A stretch of 7,192 bases of DNA from Acidobacteriota bacterium (GTDB lineage: Bacteria > Acidobacteriota > Terriglobia > 20CM-2-55-15), in the NCBI GenBank assembly GCA_003223895.1, contig QHXD01000215.1, forward strand, positions 525-7,716, in the 5' to 3' direction. The translations under genes were made by a program, and so were the position numbers. Each line of letters begins with the position of its first letter. Position 1 is the stretch's first letter. The notes under the pieces were generated by a model. That model ran no database searches, was not told the origin of the DNA, and saw only the letters and a program-made list of their open reading frames with translations. Shown here one piece after another: positions 1-6,286 of the stretch.

Positions 1-386
1 GCCCACGCCAGCGCACTGATCATACTGAGTCCCGAGAATTGCAGGGGTGAAATACCCGCGTAGGCGCAAGCGATCGGGATCGCAATCCTCAAGCCAGGAA
101 GAAAGCGCAAGGCGAGAATAAACTTGGTGGCATGGCGCTGCATGCGCGATTGAATGAGCCTTCTCCGCTTTGCGATCTTCTCGAAGCGGTCCAGCCATTG
201 TCTGGCGCGGCCCCGCGCCAGGTAAAAATAGAACTGGTCGCCTGCCCATCCACCAAGTGTTCCGGCCATCAAGACCCCCAGGGCATTGAGACGGCCCAGA
301 TGCGCCATCACGACGGCTCCGGAGTACACAACCTCGCCTTCGACTATCGCTGCAACGAGAATGCCCAGATAAGGCAGGACATGCAT
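1..386 (-). CDS. DedA-family (VTT domain) membrane protein, partial at the left window edge
   Basis: An open frame on the minus strand runs off the left edge, giving 128 codons with no stop. The product opens with a hydrophobic stretch (about residues 3-30) that includes E16 and E18. Next come a glycine-rich GTLGGWAGDQFYFYLARGR segment (42-60), a basic stretch (60-84) and the DedA signature ALRFLPGLR (92-100), then AYAGISPLQFS and an aromatic W near residue 128. R94 and R100 have the six-residue spacing of the two arginines reported essential in E. coli YqjA. DedA proteins are inner-membrane proteins linked to membrane homeostasis and, in recent work, to recycling of undecaprenyl phosphate. 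The gene lies 22 bp after the pdxJ stop, probably in the same transcript. I chose the ATG at 386; a TTG at 398 (+4 residues) is possible, and neither has a strong ribosome binding site. The family call is confident; the substrate is unknown. Confidence 0.85.
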   Translation of the reverse strand, partial: MHVLPYLGILVAAIVEGEVVYSGAVVMAHLGRLNALGVLMAGTLGGWAGDQFYFYLARGRARQWLDRFEKIAKRRRLIQSRMQRHATKFILALRFLPGLRIAIPIACAYAGISPLQFSGLSMISALAW

Positions 387-408
387 GAGATTGATCAACG
401 ACCCATTT

Positions 409-1179
409 TCAAATCCCGCCGGACCGGTGGAAACGAGGAGGCACGTCCTTCGTTTCCTCCAGAAGGGCCAGCATATCTCGAACCGCCCGATCCAGGCCGA
501 CCAGCGCCGAGCGAGCGATGATGTTGTGGCCGATGTTCAGCTCGACAATCTCCGGGATTTCAGCGATCGCACGGACATTGCGATAGGTCAGGCCGTGGCC
601 GGCCAGGACGCGCATGCTGCGAGAGTGGGCGAGCTCGGCCGCCTGCCGAACCGCGTCGAGAGCCTCAGATCCCTCCTGCGTTGGCCGATTCGTGAGTGTT
701 CCGTCAGAGTAGCGCGCAGTGTTCAGCTCAATTGTGCTTGCCCCCAAACCCAGCGCGGCGCGGATCTGCTGTTCGGCAGGATCGATAAACAAACTGACGG
801 CGATGTTGACGGACTGAAGCCGCTTGATGGCATTCGTGATTGCCGGTTGGTTGTGCGTGCAGTCAAGTCCCCCGGTCGTTGTGATCTCGCCGGGAAGTTC
901 GGGAACAAGCGTAACCTGGTCCGGTATGACGTCCAGCGCAATACCAATCATCTCGTCCGTGGCAGCCATCTCCACATTCAGCTTTGTCTTTATCGTTTCA
1001 CGCAGGATTTTGATGTCGCGATGCTGGATATGCCGGCGATCACCGCGAAGATGGACAGTTATGCCGTGCGCGCCGGCCAATTCACAGATGGCGGCGGCGG
1101 CCGCGGGATCGGGCTCATTGGTGCGGCGGGCCTCGCGAAGAGTGGCAATGTGATCAATGTTGACTGAAAGGAGCGTCAT
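409..1179 (-). CDS. pdxJ: Pyridoxine 5'-phosphate synthase PdxJ
   Basis: PdxJ condenses 3-amino-2-oxopropyl phosphate with 1-deoxy-D-xylulose 5-phosphate to make pyridoxine 5'-phosphate, the ring-closing step of DXP-dependent vitamin B6 synthesis in the cytosol. The 256-residue product has the family's TIM-barrel signatures: SVNIDHIATLR (5-15, H10), TVHLRGDRRHIQ (41-52, with H43 at the catalytic histidine position), KLNVEMAAT (66-74, E70), QVTLVPE (88-94), VSLFIDP (128-134), IELNTARYSDG (150-160), AGHGLTYRNV (193-202, H195) and ELNIGHNIIARSALVGL (213-229). The frame is open upstream to 1284, but the ATG at 1179 is correct: it places MTLLSVNIDH at the family N-terminus and has a GGAAGG ribosome binding site 5 nt upstream. 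It overlaps the glycosyltransferase stop as ATGA, suggesting translational coupling. The C-terminal tail after about residue 240 is slightly longer than usual. It lacks the acpS partner seen in enterobacteria. Confidence 0.97.
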   Translation of the reverse strand: MTLLSVNIDHIATLREARRTNEPDPAAAAAICELAGAHGITVHLRGDRRHIQHRDIKILRETIKTKLNVEMAATDEMIGIALDVIPDQVTLVPELPGEITTTGGLDCTHNQPAITNAIKRLQSVNIAVSLFIDPAEQQIRAALGLGASTIELNTARYSDGTLTNRPTQEGSEALDAVRQAAELAHSRSMRVLAGHGLTYRNVRAIAEIPEIVELNIGHNIIARSALVGLDRAVRDMLALLEETKDVPPRFHRSGGI

Positions 1180-1889
1180 GAGTACCTTCCCGTTAGCGCG
1201 TTCCATCGAATGCGCGCGAGATCCAAAAACATTCGAAGGCCGTCCCGCAGAAATTTCACCTTGCTTCCTTCCGAGTGACTCCAACGCACGGGCGTCTCAC
1301 GAATCCTCAAACCGTGGCGCTTGGCCAGGAACAGCACCTCCGGATCGAAACCAAAGCCCAGCGTAGTCTGCTTTTCGAAGATGCGCCGCGATCGTTGTCG
1401 ATGAAAAAGTTTGAAACCGCATTGCGTATCGTGCAAATGCAACCCAAGGATGACGCGAACCATGCAGTTGAAGACGAACGCACCGAACTCCCGAAAGCCG
1501 GACTGATGCATTTCGATCAGACTTCCCGCCAACTTCCGCGAGCCGATCACGACGTCCGCGTCTTCAGCGACCGCAACCTCGAGAAGTTTGGTCAGCTCCT
1601 CGATCGGTGCGGAAAGGTCCGCATCGGTGAACAGAACATACTTTCCAGAGGCGGCAAGGACGCCCTGCCGCACGGTATATCCCTTTCCGTGATTTTCGTT
1701 GTTCCGAATGAGCCGCAACCCCTTGAGATTGACCTTGCTGACGACGCTGGCGGTCTCGTCTTTGGAGCCGTCATCGACGACGATTACCTCGAAAGAACAC
1801 GGCGACTGCCGTATGAACGCGTCGATTTTCTCAATGGAATCGCCGATGCGTTCGGCTTCGTTGAAGGCCGGTACGACAATGGAAACCAT
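1176..1889 (-). CDS. GT2-family glycosyltransferase, dolichyl-phosphate beta-glucosyltransferase (ALG5)-like
   Basis: The product (237 aa from the chosen start) is a GT-A fold, family 2 glycosyltransferase. Visible motifs are SIVVPAFNEAERIG at the N-terminus, the nucleotide-binding VVDDGSKDET (37-46), NHGKGYTVRQG (67-77), the metal-binding DAD (89-91, in FTDADLSAPIEEL), VIGSRK, DTQCGFKLF (154-162), GFDPEVLFLA (180-189) and PVRW (200-203). The NHGKGYTVR, DTQCGFK and FDPEVL set is typical of ALG5-like enzymes that transfer glucose from a UDP-sugar to a polyprenyl phosphate. No transmembrane segment is evident; the basic, amphipathic C-terminus might associate with the membrane. The frame also has an ATG at 1952 (+21 residues, 258 aa). 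I prefer 1889: bacterial relatives usually begin just before this first strand, an AGGGA lies 11 nt upstream, and it leaves a 94-bp gap to hemE instead of 31 bp. Start confidence is about 0.55. The actual sugar and acceptor are inferred, not shown. Confidence 0.88.
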   Translation of the reverse strand: MVSIVVPAFNEAERIGDSIEKIDAFIRQSPCSFEVIVVDDGSKDETASVVSKVNLKGLRLIRNNENHGKGYTVRQGVLAASGKYVLFTDADLSAPIEELTKLLEVAVAEDADVVIGSRKLAGSLIEMHQSGFREFGAFVFNCMVRVILGLHLHDTQCGFKLFHRQRSRRIFEKQTTLGFGFDPEVLFLAKRHGLRIRETPVRWSHSEGSKVKFLRDGLRMFLDLARIRWNALTGRYS

Positions 1890-1983
1890 CGGTTGACCAT
1901 TCCCTGTAATCGCCACAAAGCCCGTCCCTATCGAGGTTTCCGATGCCTCCATAAATGCGGTATTGTATCATTTCGCGTCTTAT
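1890..1983. promoter_or_regulatory. Divergent promoter region between the glycosyltransferase and hemE
   Basis: Two units are transcribed away from each other here, so both promoters must lie in or near this stretch. No convincing sigma-70 pair is visible. Isolated box-like elements are TTGACC (1893-1898, plus), TATCAT (1966-1971, plus) and TACAAT on the minus strand (1967-1962), none with a well-spaced partner. The plus-strand TATCAT would give a hemE leader of only a few nucleotides. If the glycosyltransferase starts at 1952, the gap shrinks to 31 bp and the promoters must overlap coding sequence. The location is inferred from gene orientation. Confidence 0.35.
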
Positions 1984-3006
1984 ATGAATGACAGGTTACT
2001 CCGTGCGTGCCGGCGCCAACCGGTGGATCGAACTCCAGTTTGGATGATGCGCCAGGCCGGCCGTTACCTGAAGGAATACCGCGCCATCCGCGAGAAGGTC
2101 TCCTTCCTGGAACTCTGCAAGAATACCGATCTCGCTGCCGAGGTTTCACTTCAGCCATATCGAATTCTTGGTGTCGATGCCGTGATCTTCTTTTCCGACA
2201 TCCTGATTCCCGTCGAGGCGATGGGTGTTCAGGTTTCGCTCACGGACAAAGGCCCGGAAATCGGCAGTCCGATTCGAACACAGGTGGACGTTGACGGGCT
2301 GCGCGTTCCCGATCCAGCCTCGGAAGTGCCCTTCGTTGGATCGATTCTCAAAAAACTGCGGCAGGAACTTCAGGACGCCGTACCGCTGATCGGATTCGCA
2401 GGCGCGCCATGGACCCTCGCTTCGTACATGATTGAAGGCGGGGGGTCCAAAAGCTTCGCCGAGATCAAGCATATGGCCTTCAGCGATCCGCGCGTCCTGC
2501 ACAACCTGCTCGACAAGCTCGCCTCGACCATCAGCTCCTACCTTCTCTTCCAGATCGAATCCGGGGCCCAGGTGATTCAGCTCTTTGATACCTGGGCTGG
2601 AGAACTCAGTCGCAGCGACTACGAGGAATTCGCGCTTCCTTACACTCGAAAGATCTTCGAAGCGGTCGCGAACCGCGTTCCGCGCGTCCTGTATCTGAAC
2701 GGTTGCGCCACAATCCTGGAATCGATGGCTAGTTCAGGCGCCGATGTGCTCAGCGTGGACTGGCGCATCTCCATGGCGGAGGCACGGAGGCGCGTTGGCG
2801 ACCGCCTCGCGCTTCAGGGAAACCTGGATCCCGGGCTGCTTCTCGGCGCAAAAGACCGCCTTGTGGCCAGAACCACGGAGATTCTCGAGGAGGCGGGGCC
2901 GGTTGGCCATATCCTGAATCTGGGCCACGGCATTCTTCCACCAACTCCGGTCGAGAACGCGCAGGCATTTATCGAAACCGCGAAGAGCTATCGGCATAAT
3001 CGATGA
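1984..3006 (+). CDS. hemE: Uroporphyrinogen decarboxylase HemE
   Basis: HemE removes the four acetate carboxyl groups of uroporphyrinogen III to give coproporphyrinogen III, in the cytosol and without a cofactor. The 340-residue product shows the family N-terminus MNDRLLRAC followed by VDRTPVWMMRQAGRYLKEYR (14-33, with substrate-binding R23 and R27), then DAVIFFSDILIP (65-76). D72 lies 49 residues after R23, the same spacing as the human catalytic pair R37/D86. Further motifs are GFAGAPWTLASYMIEGG (137-153, Y148), QLFDTWAGELS (199-209), LDPGLLLG and LNLGHGILPPTPVEN (311-325, H315 at the conserved C-terminal histidine). The frame is open to an ATG at 1963, but the start at 1984 matches the family. 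There is no Shine-Dalgarno sequence before it, consistent with a very short leader. It is the first gene of the heme operon and overlaps hemH by ATGA. Confidence 0.97.
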   Translation: MNDRLLRACRRQPVDRTPVWMMRQAGRYLKEYRAIREKVSFLELCKNTDLAAEVSLQPYRILGVDAVIFFSDILIPVEAMGVQVSLTDKGPEIGSPIRTQVDVDGLRVPDPASEVPFVGSILKKLRQELQDAVPLIGFAGAPWTLASYMIEGGGSKSFAEIKHMAFSDPRVLHNLLDKLASTISSYLLFQIESGAQVIQLFDTWAGELSRSDYEEFALPYTRKIFEAVANRVPRVLYLNGCATILESMASSGADVLSVDWRISMAEARRRVGDRLALQGNLDPGLLLGAKDRLVARTTEILEEAGPVGHILNLGHGILPPTPVENAQAFIETAKSYRHNR

Positions 3007-3965
3007 AAGTCGGAGTCCTTTTATTCAACCTCGGCGGTCCGGAGACACTACGAGACGTCAAACCCTTTCTCTATCGTTTGTTTTCGGACCCGGAAATCAT
3101 TCGCATCAAGTGGGCTCCTCTGCGAAAGGCCCTGGCTTACACCATCGCAACACTTCGACGAAAAACATCCGAAGGTTATTACCGGCAGATCGGGGGCGGC
3201 TCGCCTTTACGACGGCTTACCGAAGAACAGGCACGAGCTCTCGCCGATGAATTCAAAACACGCGGCAAAGATGTGGAAACATTCGTAGGCATGTGCACCT
3301 GGCATCCGTTCCTGGACGAAGCGGTCGATCAGATCGAGAAGAGCTCCGTTGACAGTCTAGTGATCCTGCCACTGTTCCCGCATTATTCGGTCACGACAAC
3401 GGGCTCGGGCTTTTCCGTCTTGCGAAAGTTGATCGATAAACGGACGTCCTTCAGGAAGCGCGATGTCCAGTGGGTTTGCGCATGGCCTGACCATTCCGGT
3501 TACATTGATTCCATCGCGCACAGGATTCGACGCGAACTTGCGAAGTTCGCGAATCCGGATGGGGTTCATATTCTCTTCAGCGCGCACAGCATTCCTGAAA
3601 GCTACGTTCGAAACGGCGACCCTTATCTGGAACAAACAAAGACAAGCGTCGAGCTGACTATGGATCAGTTGGGCCGGAACAATCCTTACCAGCTCTCGTT
3701 TCAAAGCAAGATCGGGCCGGTGAAATGGCTCGAACCCTTCACGAGCGATGTAATTGCGCAATTGGGAAAGCGCGGCATCGATGACATCCTGGTCGTTCCC
3801 ATCAGCTTTGTCTCGGAACACATCGAAACTCTGTACGAGCTCGACATTCTCTTCAAGAAACTTGCCGAAGAAGCGGGCGTTGCAAACTTCCGGCGAGTGC
3901 CTGCGCTGAACAGCGACCCAATATTCATTCGCGCGCTCGCCGACATTGTCGAAAGCACACTGTAG
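3003..3965 (+). CDS. hemH: Ferrochelatase HemH (proto- or coproporphyrin type)
   Basis: Ferrochelatase inserts Fe(II) into a porphyrin. The 320-residue product has the normal class I layout: VLLFNLGGPETLRDVKPFL (5-23), YYRQIGGGSPLRRLTEEQ (59-76), VGMCTWHPFLDEA (95-107), ILPLFPHYSVTTTGS (121-135), ILFSAHSIPESYV (190-202) with catalytic H195, YQLSFQSKIGPVKWLEP (229-245) and FVSEHIETLYELD (269-281) with E275. H195 and E275 are 80 residues apart, as in the human H263/E343 pair. There is no C-terminal cysteine-rich extension and only two cysteines (C98, C159), so a [2Fe-2S] cluster of the animal or actinobacterial kind is very unlikely. The start ATG overlaps the hemE stop. The stop codon TAG (3963-3965) lies inside the palindromic element that follows. 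Whether the substrate is protoporphyrin IX or coproporphyrin III cannot be told from these motifs. Confidence 0.96.
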   Translation: MKVGVLLFNLGGPETLRDVKPFLYRLFSDPEIIRIKWAPLRKALAYTIATLRRKTSEGYYRQIGGGSPLRRLTEEQARALADEFKTRGKDVETFVGMCTWHPFLDEAVDQIEKSSVDSLVILPLFPHYSVTTTGSGFSVLRKLIDKRTSFRKRDVQWVCAWPDHSGYIDSIAHRIRRELAKFANPDGVHILFSAHSIPESYVRNGDPYLEQTKTSVELTMDQLGRNNPYQLSFQSKIGPVKWLEPFTSDVIAQLGKRGIDDILVVPISFVSEHIETLYELDILFKKLAEEAGVANFRRVPALNSDPIFIRALADIVESTL

Positions 3966-4009
3966 GCGACGGCTTTAGCCGCCGCGCGCCGGCAAAGCCG
4001 GCGCCTACA
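3961..4009. repeat. REP-like palindromic element (double hairpin) filling the hemH-hemY gap
   Basis: A 49-bp element is bounded by a perfect 8-bp terminal inverted repeat, TGTAGGCG (3961-3968) and CGCCTACA (4002-4009). Inside lie two adjacent hairpins. The first is CGGC-TTTA-GCCG (3970-3981), extendable by three more pairs after one mismatch. The second is a perfect 8-bp stem GCGCCGGC (3986-3993) / GCCGGCGC (3997-4004) with an AAA loop. The layout resembles the repetitive extragenic palindromes dispersed in many bacterial genomes. It supplies the hemH stop codon and ends 4 bp before the hemY ATG. There is no T-run after it, so an intrinsic terminator is unlikely; it might instead stabilise or process the upstream mRNA. 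Being one of a repeat family is inferred from form; no second copy is clear in this window. Confidence 0.8.
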
Positions 4010-4013
4010 TCTT

Positions 4014-5312
4014 ATGGGCCAAGTGAACATTATCGGGGCCGGTATCAGCGGCCTCTCCTGCGCCTGGAAGCTGAAGAAGCTGGGCATCGACGCCGTTGTT
4101 CTCGAAGAGAGCCCTCGCGCAGGCGGGGTCATTCGAACCGAAAAGATAAATGGCTACCTCCTTGAATGGGGGCCGAACAGTTTTCAGGCGGCTCCGCGCG
4201 CGCTGGAGATGATCGAAGAGATCGGACTCTCCGAGGAATTGCTGGCGCCGGTACCGCACTCGCCGCGATATGTTTATGTGAATGGAAAGCTGAGAAAATT
4301 TCCGTTCGGACCGCTGGGCTTTGGAGGGATGACACGGATCCTGGGCGAGTTGTTCATCAGGTCAAAATCGCCGAAGGATGAGTCGGTGGGGGAGTTTTTC
4401 CGGCGGCGCTTTGGGAGACAGGTACACGACCGGCTGGTGGCGCCGCTGCTGACCGGTATCTATGCGGGGAATACGGATAACCTGAGTATTGCGGCGGTGT
4501 TTCCGAGAATGCTGGAAATGGAGCAACAACATGGAAGCATAACGGGAGCATTCCTGCGAACCTTCACCCGGCGCGGCAAAGCCACCGCGTCCTCTTCAGA
4601 GGGAAGAGGGCGTAGAAGAGGAACTATCTTTTCGTTCGATAACGGCATGGAAACGTTGCCGTCGCGCATGGCGGAAAATCTCAACGTGCAGTACAACACG
4701 GGCGATGCGCGGATCGGGAACGGACAAGCGACTGTACTGACCGTTCCGGCCTATCGGGCTGCGGGTGTTCTTCAGGGGAAGTACCCGAAACTGACGCAGC
4801 TTCTGGAAAATGTCCAGTACGCACCAATGGTGGTGGCAGCTACGGCGCTTCCCGAACACAGTTTCAGAGAACCGTTGCGCGGTTTCGGATTTCTGGCGCC
4901 ACGAGATCAGGGAGTGCATTTGTTGGGAACTCTCTTTAGTTCAGCTCTGTTTACAGGCCGGGCTCCGGATGGGCAGGCCCTTCTGACTTCCTTTGTTGGC
5001 GGAGCCTTTGAACCGGACGCCGTCACCTGGAGCGATGAACGAATATGGGAGACCGTGTGCTCTGAGTTGAAACAAGTCTTGCACACGTCGGAAATGCCGG
5101 AGCCGATCGCTCTGCTTCGCCACACGCGTGCAATTCCTCAATACCGGATCGGTCACGAACAATGGGTCGCTGCGCTCAGACTCGCACTCGAGGAAACGCC
5201 CGGATTATTTATCACGGCGAACTATCTTGAAGGTGTGTCGGTGCCCGCCTGCATTGAACAAGGCGAGCGGACAGCACACGCCGTAGCCGAATATCTTCGG
5301 AGAGACGCATGA
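4014..5312 (+). CDS. hemY: Porphyrinogen oxidase HemY (protoporphyrinogen/coproporphyrinogen III oxidase, FAD-dependent)
   Basis: This flavoprotein oxidises a porphyrinogen to a porphyrin with oxygen, either protoporphyrinogen IX (HemY/PPO) or coproporphyrinogen III (CgoX). The 432-residue product starts with the dinucleotide-binding motif IIGAGISGLSCAWKL (6-20; G8, G10, G13), E31 at the end of the second strand, then ESPRAGGVIRTE (32-43) and LLEWGPNSF (49-57). The middle carries RLVAPLLTGIYAGN (140-153) and FSFDNGMETLPSRMAENL (206-223). The C-terminus has the second FAD motif GLFITANYLEGVSVPACIEQGERTA (397-421). The family is usually about 450-480 aa; the shortfall lies around residues 224-246, where the strands between ARIG and TVLTVPAYRAA are missing. 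Residues 186-204 form a basic, Ser/Gly-rich linker. No Shine-Dalgarno sequence is possible because the palindromic element ends 4 bp before the ATG, so translation may depend on reinitiation after hemH. It overlaps lpxD by ATGA. Confidence 0.93.
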   Translation: MGQVNIIGAGISGLSCAWKLKKLGIDAVVLEESPRAGGVIRTEKINGYLLEWGPNSFQAAPRALEMIEEIGLSEELLAPVPHSPRYVYVNGKLRKFPFGPLGFGGMTRILGELFIRSKSPKDESVGEFFRRRFGRQVHDRLVAPLLTGIYAGNTDNLSIAAVFPRMLEMEQQHGSITGAFLRTFTRRGKATASSSEGRGRRRGTIFSFDNGMETLPSRMAENLNVQYNTGDARIGNGQATVLTVPAYRAAGVLQGKYPKLTQLLENVQYAPMVVAATALPEHSFREPLRGFGFLAPRDQGVHLLGTLFSSALFTGRAPDGQALLTSFVGGAFEPDAVTWSDERIWETVCSELKQVLHTSEMPEPIALLRHTRAIPQYRIGHEQWVAALRLALEETPGLFITANYLEGVSVPACIEQGERTAHAVAEYLRRDA

Positions 5313-6286
5313 AACGAACAGCTCAGGAAATCGCCGAATATGTCGGCGGAGAACTTCGCGGGGACGGCGCCGCAGTGCTGGACTCCGTTGCCAGTTTGAA
5401 GAATGCCGGGCCGGCCGATCTCAGCTATGCGGAAGAAAGGTTTTACGATGAAGTGGCGCGCACACGGGCAGGCTGTGTCATTGTCCGATCCGGCGAGTTT
5501 CCGTCGCGGAATGTCATCGTCGCGCGAAATCCAAAACTCGCGTTCGCCCGCGCCGCAGAGTGGCTGCTGGCCGAAACGCGGGATGACGCGGGGATCCATC
5601 CGAGCGCAACCGTTGCTCCGGATGCGGAGATCGCCGAGGGCGTGAAGATTGGTCCTGGTGCTGTCATCGAAGGCGGAACCAGTATAGGCGACCGAACAGT
5701 GATCGAGGCAGGTTGCTTCGTCGGGAAGAGAAGCAGAATCGGCAGCAATTGCCTGCTTTATCCCCGCGTTGTGATCTACGGGAACGTCGAAATCGGCGAT
5801 CGTGTCATCATTCATGCCGGAGCGGTCATCGGGGCGGACGGCTTCGGCTTCGTGAACGATGGCGCCGTCCATGTGAAGTTTCCGCAGATCGGGAAGGTGA
5901 TCATCCAGGATGACGTCGAAATCGGCGCGAATACATGCATCGACCGCGGCTCACTGGAGACGACCGTCATCCGCCGTGGTGTAAAACTCGACAATCTGAT
6001 TCAGATCGCGCACAACGTTGAGGTGGGCGAAAACACGGTGATCGCTGCGCAGACGGGAATATCGGGCAGTTCCCGGCTTGGGGCTCAATGCGTTATCGGC
6101 GGACAGGTCGGAATCGGCGAGCATGCCCATCTGGACGACAATACGATCATCGGCGGTCAGGGTGGCGTTTTGAACGGGAAACACGTCCGAGGCGGTGAAG
6201 TCCTCTGGGGTACGCCGGTACGGCCTTTGAAGGAGTTTCTCCTACAACAAGCGTACCTTGGCCGCCTGACAGCAAAAAAGAGATAG
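5309..6286 (+). CDS. lpxD: UDP-3-O-acylglucosamine N-acyltransferase LpxD
   Basis: LpxD transfers a 3-hydroxyacyl chain from acyl carrier protein to the 2-amino group of UDP-3-O-acylglucosamine, the third committed step of lipid A synthesis, in the cytosol. The 325-residue product has an N-terminal uridine-binding domain (about 1-95, with SLKNAGPADLSYAEE at 29-43). A left-handed beta-helix of hexapeptide repeats follows (about 96-290: GIHPSATVAPDAEIAEGVKIG and onward), then a C-terminal helical tail. Key sites are GADGFGF (175-181), DRGSLETTVI (212-221), LDNLIQIAHNVEVG (227-240) with catalytic H235 (E. coli H239), and LWGTPVRPLKEF (299-310). Length is normal. A GGAGAG ribosome binding site (5299-5304) lies 4 nt before the ATG, and the start overlaps the hemY stop. 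Its place at the end of a heme operon, away from lpxA, lpxB and fabZ, is unusual relative to proteobacteria. It shows the host is a lipid A-producing diderm. Confidence 0.96.
   Translation: MKRTAQEIAEYVGGELRGDGAAVLDSVASLKNAGPADLSYAEERFYDEVARTRAGCVIVRSGEFPSRNVIVARNPKLAFARAAEWLLAETRDDAGIHPSATVAPDAEIAEGVKIGPGAVIEGGTSIGDRTVIEAGCFVGKRSRIGSNCLLYPRVVIYGNVEIGDRVIIHAGAVIGADGFGFVNDGAVHVKFPQIGKVIIQDDVEIGANTCIDRGSLETTVIRRGVKLDNLIQIAHNVEVGENTVIAAQTGISGSSRLGAQCVIGGQVGIGEHAHLDDNTIIGGQGGVLNGKHVRGGEVLWGTPVRPLKEFLLQQAYLGRLTAKKR

Noticed and set aside
132..521. Plus-strand open frame of 129 codons near the left edge
   Set aside because: It lies antisense to the DedA gene and the end of pdxJ; the minus-strand reading gives recognisable proteins.
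385..1167. Long plus-strand open frame of 260 codons
   Set aside because: It is antisense to pdxJ, whose protein has all family motifs. The plus-strand product is Arg/Asp-rich with no recognisable domain, as expected from a shadow frame in GC-rich DNA.
1275..1991. Plus-strand open frame of 238 codons leading into hemE
   Set aside because: It is antisense to the glycosyltransferase, which carries a full GT2 motif set; no domain is visible in the plus-strand product.
3961..4009. Intrinsic terminator after hemH
   Set aside because: The hairpins are strong, but no T-run follows either of them; the next bases are TCTT and then the hemY start codon.
5222..5872. Minus-strand open frame of 216 codons
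   Set aside because: It is antisense to the end of hemY and the first half of lpxD, both well supported.
5591..6180. Possible tandem DNA repeat within lpxD
   Set aside because: The periodicity is the protein hexapeptide repeat of the left-handed beta-helix; the DNA itself is not repeated.
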